Counted from the first letter of the stretch, positions 51,161-60,957 are shown. The stretch: 64,000 nucleotides of DNA from Lishizhenia sp965656535 (GCA_965656535.1 CBFHKX010000006.1:111915-175914), one strand, 5' to 3'. Translations and numbers: made by a program. The notes: generated from the sequence alone by a model not told the origin.

Positions 51161-53052
51161 ACAGGAAATTTTATTTTGATTTTCACACCAGAATCTGATT
51201 TTTGACTATATATACCGTTTATTTTTTTAGTCATCATTTGAACTAATTTATAACCCAAACTAGTTGTTGAGGGTGTTTTAATCATTCCAATTCCGTTGTC
51301 TCGATAATAAAAAGAAAAACAATTTTCTTCTTGTTTAAAAGAGATCTTAATATTTCCTGAATCTCTATCTGTAAAAGCGTGTTTACTTGTATTTGTGAGT
51401 AATTCGTTTAAAATTATACCCAATGATTGAGCTTGCTCTGCACTTAGATTAGCATTTTTGATTTCAGCTTTAATTTCTACGTCCTTGTTAAAAAACATTT
51501 GATTATAGGTAATAATCTTGTTTAGATAATCTCTAGAACCTACTTTTTTATTATAGTTACCTTGATAGATAACATCGTGTAGTTCTGATACGGCTTGAAT
51601 ACGCGAAATACCTTCTGCCAAAGCAGTTTGTAATTCTTTATCTTTTGAACTGTTAGATTGAAGCTGTAAAACACCAGAAATAAGTTGTAAATTATTTTTA
51701 ACTCTATGGTGCACTTCTTTTAGCATAGTCTCTTTTTGTATCAGCTCAATTTTAACTAAATCTTTTTCTCTGGCGGTTCTAATTTTAAGTTTTTTCTGTA
51801 AACGAAGAATTACAACTATAGAAGCTCCACTTAAAATAAGTATGGCAATCGCCGATATAGAAATAACTTTTAAGTTTTGATTTTCTGACTCAATGTTTAC
51901 CTTTTCAAGCAATTCAATTCTTTGTGCTTGAAGTTGCCTTTCTTTATCTTCTAAACCCATTAAAACAGCAAACTGATCGTACTTACTCTTTACTCCTCGT
52001 GCACTATTTATTTCTTTTTCTAAGGCAATATACTTTGTCAAATAGATGCTACTCTTCTTAAACTCTGACAGTGCTTCGTATGCTTTTCCAAGTAAACCGA
52101 AAACCATTAATCGCTCTGTATTATTTATATGTTCATCCGTAAGGTAGTTTGTAATTCTTTCAACATCAGTATCTAAAAGCTTTAAATCCTGCATCTCAAT
52201 GGTACATTCTATACTTTTTACTAGAGATTTAATCAAGAGTGCAAAATCTTTTTGATTGCTATTGGCATAACCTATCTCAAAAAAAGATTTAGCTATTGAA
52301 AACTGACCTTTTTCAAAATAAACTTCTCCCTTATTAAAGCTATTAAAACCGGTTAAGTACTCTATAGTATGCTTGTCGTAATACCTCGCTTTGATGTATG
52401 AATCTAAGCTAAGATTATAATAAAATAGAGCCGAATCTGGTTGATTTAGTTTAAAATAAGTTTGGCCAATATTATTAAACAAAAAACCAGCGTAATAATC
52501 ATCTTCAATATCCTTTTCAACTGTAGATAAAATATCTTTAAAGTTCTGAAGCGCAAGTTCATATTTACCCAAGCGATAATAAAACGTGCCTAATACATTA
52601 AAATTACCCGTTTTCCGGTCTACATTTTTACTCCATATCTTAAAATATTCTAGAGCTTTATCAAATAAGCCTAGCTCGAAATAGCTTTGGTATAAACCAC
52701 CGTAGAGTCCTACAACCCTATCTTTTGCTCCTGCTTTTTCGGCCTCTGAAATAGTTTTCTCAGCTTGGGTTATATATTGGGCATACAACCCACGAAAACG
52801 ATAGATTTTAAGTTGAACAAAAGTATATTCTGGATAGTACGAATCAGCATAGCTCTGTTTAGGTTTGGGTATTGAATCTAGATAATACTGAATTTCATTT
52901 AGATTATACCTAAATTCTTCATCTCCCACATTAATAAACATGAATAGATTTCTTTGAATAGAAGAATCTTTGTATACAAAATCTCTAGCCGAACTCTGAA
53001 GTGCGGTTATAAGAATACCTAAAAGAAGTATTGCTTTAAGCGTTTTTCTCAT
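51157..53052 (-). CDS. TPR-domain sensor histidine kinase (HisKA_2 type)
   Basis: The 631-residue protein has a signal peptide, an extracellular or periplasmic array of TPR-like helix pairs (FYYRLGKYELALQNFKDILS, FNNIGQTYFKLNQPDSALFY), one membrane helix (ISAIAILILSGASIVVILRL), a HisKA_2 domain (LKEVHHRVKNNLQLISGVLQ) and a HATPase domain (SLGIILNELLTNTSKHAF, then FYYRDNGIGM). TPR arrays usually bind protein partners. Its start overlaps the upstream response regulator gene by 17 bases, so the two form a two-component system. Confidence 0.94.
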   Translation of the reverse strand: MRKTLKAILLLGILITALQSSARDFVYKDSSIQRNLFMFINVGDEEFRYNLNEIQYYLDSIPKPKQSYADSYYPEYTFVQLKIYRFRGLYAQYITQAEKTISEAEKAGAKDRVVGLYGGLYQSYFELGLFDKALEYFKIWSKNVDRKTGNFNVLGTFYYRLGKYELALQNFKDILSTVEKDIEDDYYAGFLFNNIGQTYFKLNQPDSALFYYNLSLDSYIKARYYDKHTIEYLTGFNSFNKGEVYFEKGQFSIAKSFFEIGYANSNQKDFALLIKSLVKSIECTIEMQDLKLLDTDVERITNYLTDEHINNTERLMVFGLLGKAYEALSEFKKSSIYLTKYIALEKEINSARGVKSKYDQFAVLMGLEDKERQLQAQRIELLEKVNIESENQNLKVISISAIAILILSGASIVVILRLQKKLKIRTAREKDLVKIELIQKETMLKEVHHRVKNNLQLISGVLQLQSNSSKDKELQTALAEGISRIQAVSELHDVIYQGNYNKKVGSRDYLNKIITYNQMFFNKDVEIKAEIKNANLSAEQAQSLGIILNELLTNTSKHAFTDRDSGNIKISFKQEENCFSFYYRDNGIGMIKTPSTTSLGYKLVQMMTKKINGIYSQKSDSGVKIKIKFPV

Positions 53053-53743
53053 TCCTTAAAAATTCTGATTTAACGGTATCCTTAAAACTTCGTGTAATGG
53101 GTACTTTAACAGACCTAAGTAAGGCAAATTCTGAAGAAATTTTAGTCACATGATTGAGATTAACAGCAAAGGAACGGTGTGTGCGAATCATTTTGTTAAA
53201 TGCAGACTTCTCTAGAAAGGCACTGAGTGTTTCTCTAATTACATGTCTTTTGCCATTAATCGTATGTATTACAATGTAGTTATTATCTGACTCTATATAG
53301 AGAATATCATTTAAGTTAATTTTGATATACTCATAACCGTCTTTTACAACAATCTCTTTGTTGTTAGCAGCAGTTTTATATGTTCCGTTTGTTAAACATA
53401 ACTCTATGGAGGCTATTAACTGCACCTCATTGTAAGGTTTTACCAAATAACTCGCTGGTTTTGTTTTTAATGCAGTCTGCAAGGTTTCAATATCACTATA
53501 TGCAGTTAAAAAAATAAATGGCGTATCTATTAACAAGTCGGCCAGCCACAACCCAGTTTTATCACCTTTTACATTAATATCCAATAAAACTAAATCAGGA
53601 TTTAACTTTTGAATTTCTCTGTAAGCTTCCTCAGCGTTATCACTAACGCCCACAAGTTTAAAATTAAACTTTTGAAGTGTTTGTTTTACTAACTCTTGCG
53701 TTATAAACTCGTCTTCAAGTAAGTATATTTTTGATTGAGACAT
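53036..53743 (-). CDS. LytTR-family response regulator
   Basis: The 235-residue protein has a receiver domain (LLEDEFITQELVKQTL, phosphoacceptor Asp in LVLLDINVKG, Lys in SYLVKPYNE) and a LytTR DNA-binding domain (DILYIESDNNYIVIHTINGK, IRTHRSFAVNLNHVTKIS). It is the partner of the TPR histidine kinase encoded downstream with a 17-base overlap. Targets are unknown. Confidence 0.95.
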   Translation of the reverse strand: MSQSKIYLLEDEFITQELVKQTLQKFNFKLVGVSDNAEEAYREIQKLNPDLVLLDINVKGDKTGLWLADLLIDTPFIFLTAYSDIETLQTALKTKPASYLVKPYNEVQLIASIELCLTNGTYKTAANNKEIVVKDGYEYIKINLNDILYIESDNNYIVIHTINGKRHVIRETLSAFLEKSAFNKMIRTHRSFAVNLNHVTKISSEFALLRSVKVPITRSFKDTVKSEFLRNEKNA

Positions 53744-53756
53744 TCTTTAAAAATAA

Positions 53757-54611
53757 TTATTTCCTCGCTCGAATAAGATGACCGTAAAACATTTCGTTTC
53801 CAAAAGTTGTTTTTTGCCATAACTCTGTTGCTTCTATTTTTTCTTTATCAAACAACCTTCTTGTTTCATTGTAAATATCTTTTAGCTCAACTCTTGGAGA
53901 GTAAGTATTCAAAATTAATAGACCATTTTTATTTAAGAGAAGGTGCGCCAATCTAATTAACCCAGAAAGTTTCTCTTCAATTTTCCAACGTTCTCCTTTT
54001 GCTCCTAAACCAAAAGCAGGAGGGTCCATTACAATGCAATCGTATGTATTTCCTCTCTTTACTTCTTTGTTAGCAAACTTGAGTGCATCATCACATATCC
54101 AACGAATATCTGATAAGTTCGAATCTTGCATATTATCTTTTGCCCAACTAATTAGCTGCTTTACAGAATCTACGTGTGTAACTTTTGCTCCGGTAGACTT
54201 CGCAACAACAGATGCCATACCTGTATATGCAAATAGATTTAAAAACGATTTTGACTTGTTTAATTCTGACTGCAGGACCTGCCAATTGCTTAATTGTTCA
54301 GGAAAAATTCCAACATGCTTAAACCCTGTAAACACCAAGTTAGCAGTTATATTTTGGTAGTTAATTTTCCATTTTTCAGGAATCTCCTTATACATTTTCC
54401 AGCTGCCCTTTTGTTTGCCTTTAGGAATAAACTCTGCATGTGCTCTTTCTTTCCATTCGGATTTAGACAAATGAGATTTAAAATAAGCTTGTCTCTCAGG
54501 TCTAATCGTAATTATTTCTCCCCAACGTTCTAACTTTTGGTCTCCGCCAGCATCAATTAATTCATAATCATCCCAACCGGACGCATACGTTCGGTGTATT
54601 TTATTCTCCAT
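53757..54611 (-). CDS. Class I SAM-dependent methyltransferase (RlmI-like)
   Basis: The 284-residue protein has the SAM-binding motif I FLNLFAYTGMASVVAKSTG, motif II VTHVDSVKQLISWAKDNM and the catalytic DPPAFG motif (CIVMDPPAFGLGAKGERW), as in the rRNA/RNA methyltransferases of the RlmI/RlmK group. A Cys in the usual catalytic position for m5C enzymes is not evident. Its start overlaps the DUF3109 gene by 11 bases. Confidence 0.85.
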   Translation of the reverse strand: MENKIHRTYASGWDDYELIDAGGDQKLERWGEIITIRPERQAYFKSHLSKSEWKERAHAEFIPKGKQKGSWKMYKEIPEKWKINYQNITANLVFTGFKHVGIFPEQLSNWQVLQSELNKSKSFLNLFAYTGMASVVAKSTGAKVTHVDSVKQLISWAKDNMQDSNLSDIRWICDDALKFANKEVKRGNTYDCIVMDPPAFGLGAKGERWKIEEKLSGLIRLAHLLLNKNGLLILNTYSPRVELKDIYNETRRLFDKEKIEATELWQKTTFGNEMFYGHLIRARK

Positions 54612-55188
54612 CCTCTATTGATTTCAGCTCTTGGTCAACAACCTCTAACTCTTTATAAAACGCTTCTCCGTAAGCTGTAATAAGCGGATCTTTTAAAAAC
54701 TTAAAAATAGAAACATCTAACTTACTCCCGCAATCGCAGGCTGGTTTACAAATTGGCCATTCATGGTAGTTAAGCGCCTCAAATGTTCTATATTTTTTTG
54801 CTCTAATCGGATATAAATAACATGAAATAGGCTTTCTCCAGTCTATATCACCCGCCCTATAAGCTTGATCAATCGAACACTTTGCCGTCCCATCAGCGTC
54901 AAAGTTTACAAAAGCACATTCCTTTTTATTTACTAAAGTAGTTACAGGCTCATTATCGTAATCCATATAAAAAACACCTGTTTCTTCAACGGCATCTATA
55001 CCTTCTTGGCGCATGTAAGGTTTTACCTTATCATATACATCCTCTAAGATAGATACTTCTTCCTCTGTAAGCGGAGCCCCTGAATCACCTTCTACACAAC
55101 AAGCTCCCTTGCATGCGGATAAATCACATACAAATTTTTTCTTAAATATTTCTGCCGAAACTACTTTATCTCCAATCTCAATTAGCAT
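54601..55188 (-). CDS. DUF3109 family cysteine-rich protein
   Basis: From ATG 55188 (MLIEIGDKVVSAEIFKKKFV) the protein has 195 residues and a dense Cys pattern (CDLSACKGACCVEGDSG, KKECAFVNFDADGTAKCSID, ISCYLYPIR, WPICKPACDCGS) typical of DUF3109. The Cys layout suggests a metal or Fe-S site, but the function is not established. The upstream extension of the frame is not conserved-looking. It overlaps the methyltransferase start by 11 bases and is divergent from the universal stress protein, with a palindrome between them. Confidence 0.88.
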   Translation of the reverse strand: MLIEIGDKVVSAEIFKKKFVCDLSACKGACCVEGDSGAPLTEEEVSILEDVYDKVKPYMRQEGIDAVEETGVFYMDYDNEPVTTLVNKKECAFVNFDADGTAKCSIDQAYRAGDIDWRKPISCYLYPIRAKKYRTFEALNYHEWPICKPACDCGSKLDVSIFKFLKDPLITAYGEAFYKELEVVDQELKSIEDGE

Positions 55189-55257
55189 GTTACAAAGGTA
55201 AGTAGCTGAGCTTATCATTTTGAACAATTCACAAAAAAGATTTACAACTTCGAAAAA

Positions 55258-55279
55258 TACATTGATAATTATCAATGTA
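55258..55279. promoter_or_regulatory. 22-bp perfect palindrome containing an FNR-type box
   Basis: A perfect 22-base palindrome is centred between 55268 and 55269. Its core TTGATAATTATCAA (55262-55275) equals the FNR/CRP-family consensus TTGAT-N4-ATCAA. It lies 54 bases before the universal stress protein start and 70 bases before the DUF3109 start, so either or both genes may be controlled by a Crp/Fnr-family regulator. Confidence 0.7.
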
Positions 55280-55333
55280 AACGTATGAAATTTGTTCCTA
55301 GTCGTTCATAATTCTTAACTTTAAACCAAAAAA

Positions 55334-56164
55334 ATGCGAGCACCAAATAATTATTTAGTTCCCTTTGACTTTGAAGAAAAATCGAAAAACGCACTATTTA
55401 ACGCGCTAATTCTTGCAAAGCAAAGTAAGGGAGAGGTTTATTTACTACATGTCGTTGATAATCACATCGAAAGATTTAAAAAGCTACAGCAACTTAATGA
55501 AATAAGATCTGAATTAAGTCAAAACGAGCAGGAGATAGTGAATATTAGGGTAATTACTGGGAACCTTATAGATGACCTTGACAAAACAGCAGAATTACTG
55601 AATATTAAATTGGTAATACTTTCCTATGAGAACGAATCAAAATTTAGTGCATTGTTTAACAATACTGAAGTAAAAATGATTAGTGCATCGCATGTACCAT
55701 ATCTCGTAGTAAATAAAGATGTTACCTTTTCTAAAGTAGATAAAATTGTTTTTCCTTTCAATTACCATACTGAAAGTATTCAAATTGCTAAATTCTTATC
55801 CAAATTTGCTAAACAACAAGAAGCTAAAATTTATATGGTTGGCAGCAAGCTAAAAGACAGTGTTCTTTCTAAAAAAGCTGCTGTAAATAGATCTGTATTG
55901 AGTAATGTTTTTTCAGATGCTGGCATTCCCTATGAAATTAAACTACTAGAAGAAGGTGCTAGTTTTGAACAATCGATGATTGACTTTGCGAAAGAAATAA
56001 ATGCAGATGTGTTATCTGCAACAGATTATGAAACTGGCTTTTTTATAAACCCACATACTTTTTTGAAAAAGCTTCTAGAAAACGAATACAAAATTCCATT
56101 AATTGTAATTAATGCAGACGAATACTCACATGCGAGTGAACAGTATTCATTCATTGGTACCTGA
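55334..56164 (+). CDS. Universal stress protein (tandem UspA domains)
   Basis: The 276-residue protein has two UspA-like halves. The first starts NYLVPFDFEEKSKNALFNAL with LLHVVDNH, and the second starts KIVFPFNYHTESIQIAKFL with DFAKEINADVLSATDY. The ATP-binding glycine motif GxxGx9GS is not clear in either half, so it may belong to the non-ATP-binding type. The FNR-type palindrome upstream suggests control by oxygen, redox or a related signal. It converges on the DUF2891 gene. Confidence 0.88.
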   Translation: MRAPNNYLVPFDFEEKSKNALFNALILAKQSKGEVYLLHVVDNHIERFKKLQQLNEIRSELSQNEQEIVNIRVITGNLIDDLDKTAELLNIKLVILSYENESKFSALFNNTEVKMISASHVPYLVVNKDVTFSKVDKIVFPFNYHTESIQIAKFLSKFAKQQEAKIYMVGSKLKDSVLSKKAAVNRSVLSNVFSDAGIPYEIKLLEEGASFEQSMIDFAKEINADVLSATDYETGFFINPHTFLKKLLENEYKIPLIVINADEYSHASEQYSFIGT

Positions 56165-56174
56165 AGGTAATACG

Positions 56175-56204
56175 CAAGCGCTTAGCTTTAATCCTGAGCG
56201 CTTG
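56175..56204. terminator. Probable terminator between usp and the DUF2891 gene
   Basis: CAAGCGCT (56175-56182) pairs perfectly with AGCGCTTG (56197-56204) around a 14-base loop. A weak T-rich stretch (TTCTTATTTC) follows on the plus strand. It overlaps the last codons of the convergent gene. Confidence 0.5.
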
Positions 56205-57288
56205 TTCTTATTTCTAATGCATAGATTGCGAAACTTGCTAGCCAATGTCCTCCCATATAATCATCTCCAATTAAATTCGGGTAAGCGTACTCTAAGTGAT
56301 TCTGTGAAATTGCATTTAAATGGGATAAGGCAGGAATGTCTTTTGCTAGTTTAAACAAACACCATGATCTAGAAAAATTTAATCCATCTAGGTGAACAAG
56401 TTGACCATCAGACCTATCGGAAACCTCTCCTACATCCATTTTAAAGTGCTGATTAAAAAGTTGCGGTAAAAAGCCTTTTAACCAATCAGAAAAATCATTT
56501 TTAGGAAGTACTTTTTTCATTAAAACGGCTTCTTCTAAACAAGGAGATAGAAAATCTGTACCACTTGGCTCCCAACTTAACGGACAATTTTTGTCTTTTC
56601 CATAGAAATAAACAGCCCGCTCTTCTATTGCTTTTAAAAATGAAAAATCTTCATTGTAAGTTGCCCAATCAAAAGCAAAATTTAAACCAAAAGCAGTATT
56701 TGTATGGGTTCCAACTCTTAAGGCATAATTCAATTTGGGTAAAAACCCTTTATATTTTTCTACAATTAATTCAGTTAAAGGCCTTAGCGTGTTAGATAAC
56801 GAATCTCCAAAAGGTGTATTCCAAGTATTTAGTTCTTGATCTAACTTTAATAGCCAACTCCACCCATAAGTACGTTCAAAGTTCTCATTTAATGGAGTAT
56901 CAAAATAAGCCATCTCTTTTTGTATATTCTCTGCTGTAAAAACTTGTTTAAGCTGACTTTCTAATTCATTTGCCCTTTCTAAATTTGGAAATCTCTTGTA
57001 TAAATATACTAAGCTCCAATATCCATGAACTGCACTATGCCAATCAAAACAACCATAAAAAATTGGGTGTAATTCTTCTGGAGAGAGCAAGTCTTTATCA
57101 CTAGAAATTACCTGACCTAACTTATTGGGATACTCTTTTGCCACGCAAGATAAGGGAAGTTCTACAAGCTTGTTAGCTGTATTTAAATTCAAAAACACCT
57201 CTAACTGAGCGATTGAGTCTTGTTGCTCCTCGTGTTTACAAGCTAACACAAAAAGAGAAAAAAAGGCAATAAACAGTATGTTTCTCAT
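56188..57288 (-). CDS. DUF2891-family lipoprotein
   Basis: From ATG 57288 (MRNILFIAFFSLFVLAC) the protein has 366 residues with a lipobox Cys at 17. The DUF2891 signature is present (IFYGCFDWHSAVHGYWSLVY, RTYGWSWLLKL, THTNTAFGLNFAFDWATY, LSWEPSGTDFLSPCLEEA), an alpha-alpha toroid-like fold. Function is not established. An earlier in-frame start at 57318 would precede the signal peptide. Confidence 0.85.
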   Translation of the reverse strand: MRNILFIAFFSLFVLACKHEEQQDSIAQLEVFLNLNTANKLVELPLSCVAKEYPNKLGQVISSDKDLLSPEELHPIFYGCFDWHSAVHGYWSLVYLYKRFPNLERANELESQLKQVFTAENIQKEMAYFDTPLNENFERTYGWSWLLKLDQELNTWNTPFGDSLSNTLRPLTELIVEKYKGFLPKLNYALRVGTHTNTAFGLNFAFDWATYNEDFSFLKAIEERAVYFYGKDKNCPLSWEPSGTDFLSPCLEEAVLMKKVLPKNDFSDWLKGFLPQLFNQHFKMDVGEVSDRSDGQLVHLDGLNFSRSWCLFKLAKDIPALSHLNAISQNHLEYAYPNLIGDDYMGGHWLASFAIYALEIRTSAQD

Positions 57289-57368
57289 GGTATAAAAATA
57301 TGAAAATAATAGAGCCATATAACTAAGATTACAGGCATAGTTTTTGGTGTGTCTAGGAAAATTATACT

Positions 57369-58247
57369 ATGAAATCTATTTTATTCTCTTTTGTTTTAGT
57401 ATCCTTAATCAACGTATCCTTAGCGCAAAATAAATATTTATTTATGCGAGATGCGCTCTACCAAGACTCCAATTTCTGTGCTTTTCTTGTTAAACCAGGC
57501 AATAACTTGCTCATTGGACAAATTTTTAATACGCGCGATATTAACCAGCAAGTAGCAGATTCATTAGAATTAGATTCTTTTGTTTTTCCTGTAGGATTAG
57601 ACTCTAATAAAATAGTAAGCTTCAAGGTTAAAAATTTACCTTTAGAATTTGACGATAAAGAAACTATTGAACGTTGGGGAACATCTAAAAATAAAACATA
57701 TATTAAGCCAAGTGCTATAAATAGGAGTTATCGAAAAAGACAAAGCTCATCTATTATTAGTGTAAAAGATGACGGTAGTGTGATTCGGGATTTACAACCA
57801 TTTTACGAACGTCAAATCAATCAATCTAGACAGACCAATACACGTGCCGTTAATTTTGATAACACAAAAAATAGTAATTACTACTTCTATGCAAAGCAAG
57901 ATAGGCTTTTTGCATTTAACCCGAGCATCTCTAAAATTATTGCTTTTGATTATTCTGGTAATGCCGTTTCAAAGACAAAAATAGACATTGAAAAACCAGC
58001 ACTTTACAGCAATAAAGCAAAGTATTTAATCAATGATAAACTTACAGAGGATTTTTATTTAATCGTACAAACCAATTTCTCTTTCAACGTGTATATCTTA
58101 AACGTTGAAAGTGGAAAAGCCCTTTTTTTAGTAAGTTTAGCGAGTGTTTGGGAAAAACCTAATTGGCGGATAGAAAATGGGGTATTATCTTATACTCGAG
58201 CAAATGAAAATTTCGAAGTTGGTCTAAACAAACAAGGCACTCATTAA
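57369..58247 (+). CDS. Secreted protein of unknown function
   Basis: The 292-residue protein has a signal peptide (MKSILFSFVLVSLINVSLAQ) and a beta-rich mature part (LIGQIFNTRDINQQVADSLE; FFLIV-type strands). No recognised domain or sorting tail is seen, so it is probably periplasmic. It is read divergently from the DUF2891 gene and converges with the MoxR-like gene. Confidence 0.75.
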   Translation: MKSILFSFVLVSLINVSLAQNKYLFMRDALYQDSNFCAFLVKPGNNLLIGQIFNTRDINQQVADSLELDSFVFPVGLDSNKIVSFKVKNLPLEFDDKETIERWGTSKNKTYIKPSAINRSYRKRQSSSIISVKDDGSVIRDLQPFYERQINQSRQTNTRAVNFDNTKNSNYYFYAKQDRLFAFNPSISKIIAFDYSGNAVSKTKIDIEKPALYSNKAKYLINDKLTEDFYLIVQTNFSFNVYILNVESGKALFLVSLASVWEKPNWRIENGVLSYTRANENFEVGLNKQGTH

Positions 58248-58260
58248 TTGAATGCCTTGT
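58232..58260. terminator. Terminator between 57369 gene and MoxR-like gene
   Basis: ACAAGGCA (58232-58239) pairs with TGCCTTGT (58253-58260), extended by a further TCA/TGA after one mismatch. The hairpin overlaps the stop codon of the plus-strand gene. T richness is modest on both sides. Confidence 0.5.
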
Positions 58261-58265
58261 ATATT

Positions 58266-59732
58266 TTAAATACCTTTTAAAAATGAAGAATAGTTATCTC
58301 TGAATTGAACGCCTTCTACAAATTTTTCTTTGGTAAGCTTTTCATGTTCTACTAAGGCCCAAAGTATAAACTCTTTTAAGAAATAGATACCTTGCTTATC
58401 TTTTACATTGGGTTGATATTTCTCAAGAATAGTATTCAAAGGAAGTACCCGGTCAAGTTGAGCTTTGTATTCCTTATTACTTAAATCGTCATACAATTCA
58501 AACTCTCCTTCTTCCACAAACCAATCAATTATAGGTTGAAACCATTGAGACTCTCCAGGTTTATCTAGTTTTTCGATTTTAGGAAAGTAATTTAAGAAGG
58601 TAGATTTAATCGCATCACCTATTAAATACTCTGCTACATTTGCTGCTCCTTCTTGCTCTCCTTCATATACCAATTCTACTTTACCCGTAATCGCCGGAAC
58701 GATAGAGAAAAAATCGCTTAAACGAATTGCAGTGGTTGTGTCTTTATTTTTGTAGAGTCTGCGTTCAGCTGCAGAAACTAAGTTTTGAAAAGCAGAAATA
58801 CTCATACGTGCAGAAACTCCCGACTTCACATCAATAAAATCGCTTTTCCTTGCTTCAAAACTAATTTGTTCAAGAATATCTTTTGCTAACTCAGGAACCT
58901 CAATCATAGAAAAATCCGATAGTACTTTTTTAGCTTCTTGCTCTGTTATTTTCTTAGCTGTAGCAATATCTTTTGGGTAATGTGTCAAAATTTGAGACCC
59001 AATTCTATCTTTCAAAGGCGTAACGATACTTCCTCTGTTAGTATAATCTTCTGGGTTTGCCGTAAATAAAAACTGCATATCTAGTGGTAAGCGAAGCTTA
59101 AATCCACGGATTTGAATATCACCTTCTTGTAATATATTAAATAAGGCTACCTGAATTCTAGCTTGTAGATCGGGCAGTTCATTAATTACAAAAATACAGC
59201 GATTAGCTCTTGGTATCATACCGAAGTGGATAACTCTATCATCTGCATAACTTAACTTTAAGTTAGCAGCCTTAATCGGATCTGCATCTCCAATAATATC
59301 CGCCACCGTAACATCAGGTGTAGCTAATTTTTCTGCAAAACGCTCTTCTCTATGTAGCCAAGATATAGGTGTTTTATCTCCTTTTTCTTTAATTAGCTCT
59401 TGCGCATATCTAGAAATAGGCTGAAGTGGATCATCATTTATTTCTGAACCAGCAACACATGGAATCCATTCATCTAACAATTGTAACATTAAACGTGCTA
59501 AACGTGTTTTGGCCTGACCTCTCAAACCTAGTAAATTAATATTGTGCTTCGATAAAATGGCTCTTTCTAATTCAGGAATTACTGTAGCTTCATACCCGTG
59601 TATCCCTTCAAAAACAGTAGTTCCCTCTTTTATGTGAACAATTAGGTTATCTCGCAATTCATCTTTGATAGATTTGGCTTGATATCCAGCCTTTTTTAGT
59701 TCTCCTAGTGTTGTAATTTTTGTTGTATCCAT
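58266..59732 (-). CDS. MoxR/ChlI-like AAA ATPase
   Basis: The 488-residue protein has a Walker A variant (GLRGQAKT, residues 69-76), a Walker B region (RCIFVINELPDLQARIQVAL), sensor 1 in LFTANPEDYTNRG and an Arg-finger region (IVTPLKDRIGSQI), as in Mg-chelatase ChlI/MoxR-type ATPases. Such ATPases remodel partners, often together with VWA proteins. Its start overlaps the VWA gene stop by one base. Confidence 0.9.
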   Translation of the reverse strand: MDTTKITTLGELKKAGYQAKSIKDELRDNLIVHIKEGTTVFEGIHGYEATVIPELERAILSKHNINLLGLRGQAKTRLARLMLQLLDEWIPCVAGSEINDDPLQPISRYAQELIKEKGDKTPISWLHREERFAEKLATPDVTVADIIGDADPIKAANLKLSYADDRVIHFGMIPRANRCIFVINELPDLQARIQVALFNILQEGDIQIRGFKLRLPLDMQFLFTANPEDYTNRGSIVTPLKDRIGSQILTHYPKDIATAKKITEQEAKKVLSDFSMIEVPELAKDILEQISFEARKSDFIDVKSGVSARMSISAFQNLVSAAERRLYKNKDTTTAIRLSDFFSIVPAITGKVELVYEGEQEGAANVAEYLIGDAIKSTFLNYFPKIEKLDKPGESQWFQPIIDWFVEEGEFELYDDLSNKEYKAQLDRVLPLNTILEKYQPNVKDKQGIYFLKEFILWALVEHEKLTKEKFVEGVQFRDNYSSFLKGI

Positions 59733-60859
59733 TATCCTCTAATTCTTTTTTTTCTATTTGTCTCGTAATCTTCAAAAATCATTTCTCCTAAACCTTGTAA
59801 TCCCGTATAAAATGCTTTTCCTTGGTTAGCTTCAGTAAAGTTCTCTACAAACTCCATCAAATACTCATCTCTAGCAATCATAAAGGTAGTAATCGGTATT
59901 CTTAGCTTCCTCGCTTGAGCAGCCATGGTATAACACTTCTCCGTAACATATGAATCTAGACCAAAAGAATTCTTATAATAACTACCATCCTTTTCTCTAA
60001 TACAGCTCGGTTTACCGTCTGTAATCATAAAAATTTGTTTATTCGTATTTCTCTTTCTCCTCAATATATCCATAGCTAAATTTAATCCAGCAACGGTATT
60101 TGTGTGATACGGACCAACTTGAAGATAGGGCAGTTCTTTTATTTTGATTGGCCATGCATCGTTACCAAAAACAATAACATCGATGGTGTCTTTAGGGTAT
60201 CGTGTTGTGATTAATTGCGCCAGCGCCATAGCAACCTTTTTTGCCGGCGTAATCCTATCTTCGCCATATAAAATCATACTATGGCTAATATCAATCATTA
60301 GCACCGTACTCATAGATGCTTTAAAATTTGTCTCTTCAACAACTAAATCATTCTCCGTTAGCATAAAATCTCCAACTCCATTATTTAATTGAGCATTCCT
60401 TATACTCTCTGTCATTGAAATTGAGTCTAAACTATCTCCGAAGTGATAAGCTCTTAAATCTCCTGTATGCTCATCTCCGGTTCCGAGATGTTTTGTTTTG
60501 TGATTACCAGAACCACTCTTTTTAAGATTTCCGAAAATCTGTTCTAAGGCAGACTGACGAATTGAACGTTCTGTTTTGGCTGTAATTGATAATCCACCGT
60601 TTTCTTTAGGATCTTTTTCTTGCTTTATGTAGCCTTTTTCAATTAATTCGTTTCGAAAATCATCTAATGTATAGTCTGGTGTTGTTAACTTATATTCGGC
60701 ATCTATGGTTTCCATCCACTCAAACGATTCGTCAACATCACCGCTAACATGCACAATAACTTCTTTCCAGATATCAAAGAGTTTTTCAAAAGGTGTTTGG
60801 TCTTCCCTAATGAATTCTTTAAATACTAAACCTTTTCGAGTAAGCTTAATTTTGTCCAT
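59732..60859 (-). CDS. VWA domain protein paired with MoxR-like ATPase
   Basis: The 375-residue protein has an N-terminal helical region and a C-terminal von Willebrand factor A domain with an intact metal site, Asp190-x-Ser192-x-Ser194 (TVLMIDISHSMILYG), followed by DTIDVIVFG and QIFMITDGKPSC. There is no signal peptide, so it acts in the cytoplasm, probably as the partner of the adjacent ATPase in a ChlI/ChlD-like or MoxR-VWA chaperone. No chelatase or pigment genes are nearby. Confidence 0.9.
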   Translation of the reverse strand: MDKIKLTRKGLVFKEFIREDQTPFEKLFDIWKEVIVHVSGDVDESFEWMETIDAEYKLTTPDYTLDDFRNELIEKGYIKQEKDPKENGGLSITAKTERSIRQSALEQIFGNLKKSGSGNHKTKHLGTGDEHTGDLRAYHFGDSLDSISMTESIRNAQLNNGVGDFMLTENDLVVEETNFKASMSTVLMIDISHSMILYGEDRITPAKKVAMALAQLITTRYPKDTIDVIVFGNDAWPIKIKELPYLQVGPYHTNTVAGLNLAMDILRRKRNTNKQIFMITDGKPSCIREKDGSYYKNSFGLDSYVTEKCYTMAAQARKLRIPITTFMIARDEYLMEFVENFTEANQGKAFYTGLQGLGEMIFEDYETNRKKRIRG

Positions 60860-60925
60860 ACTTAAAAGTATAGAATAAAGACAAGCGAGAGCGTAATATG
60901 TTTAGGTGTGTTGCAAAGTAGACAT

Positions 60926-60957
60926 AAAAAAAACGCATTCTCTTCGAATGCGTTTTT
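60926..60957 (-). terminator. Terminator after OmpA-family gene
   Basis: A perfect 12-bp stem, AAAAACGCATTC (60929-60940) with GAATGCGTTTTT (60946-60957), has a 5-base loop. The A run 60926-60933 is the T tail on the minus strand. Confidence 0.92.
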
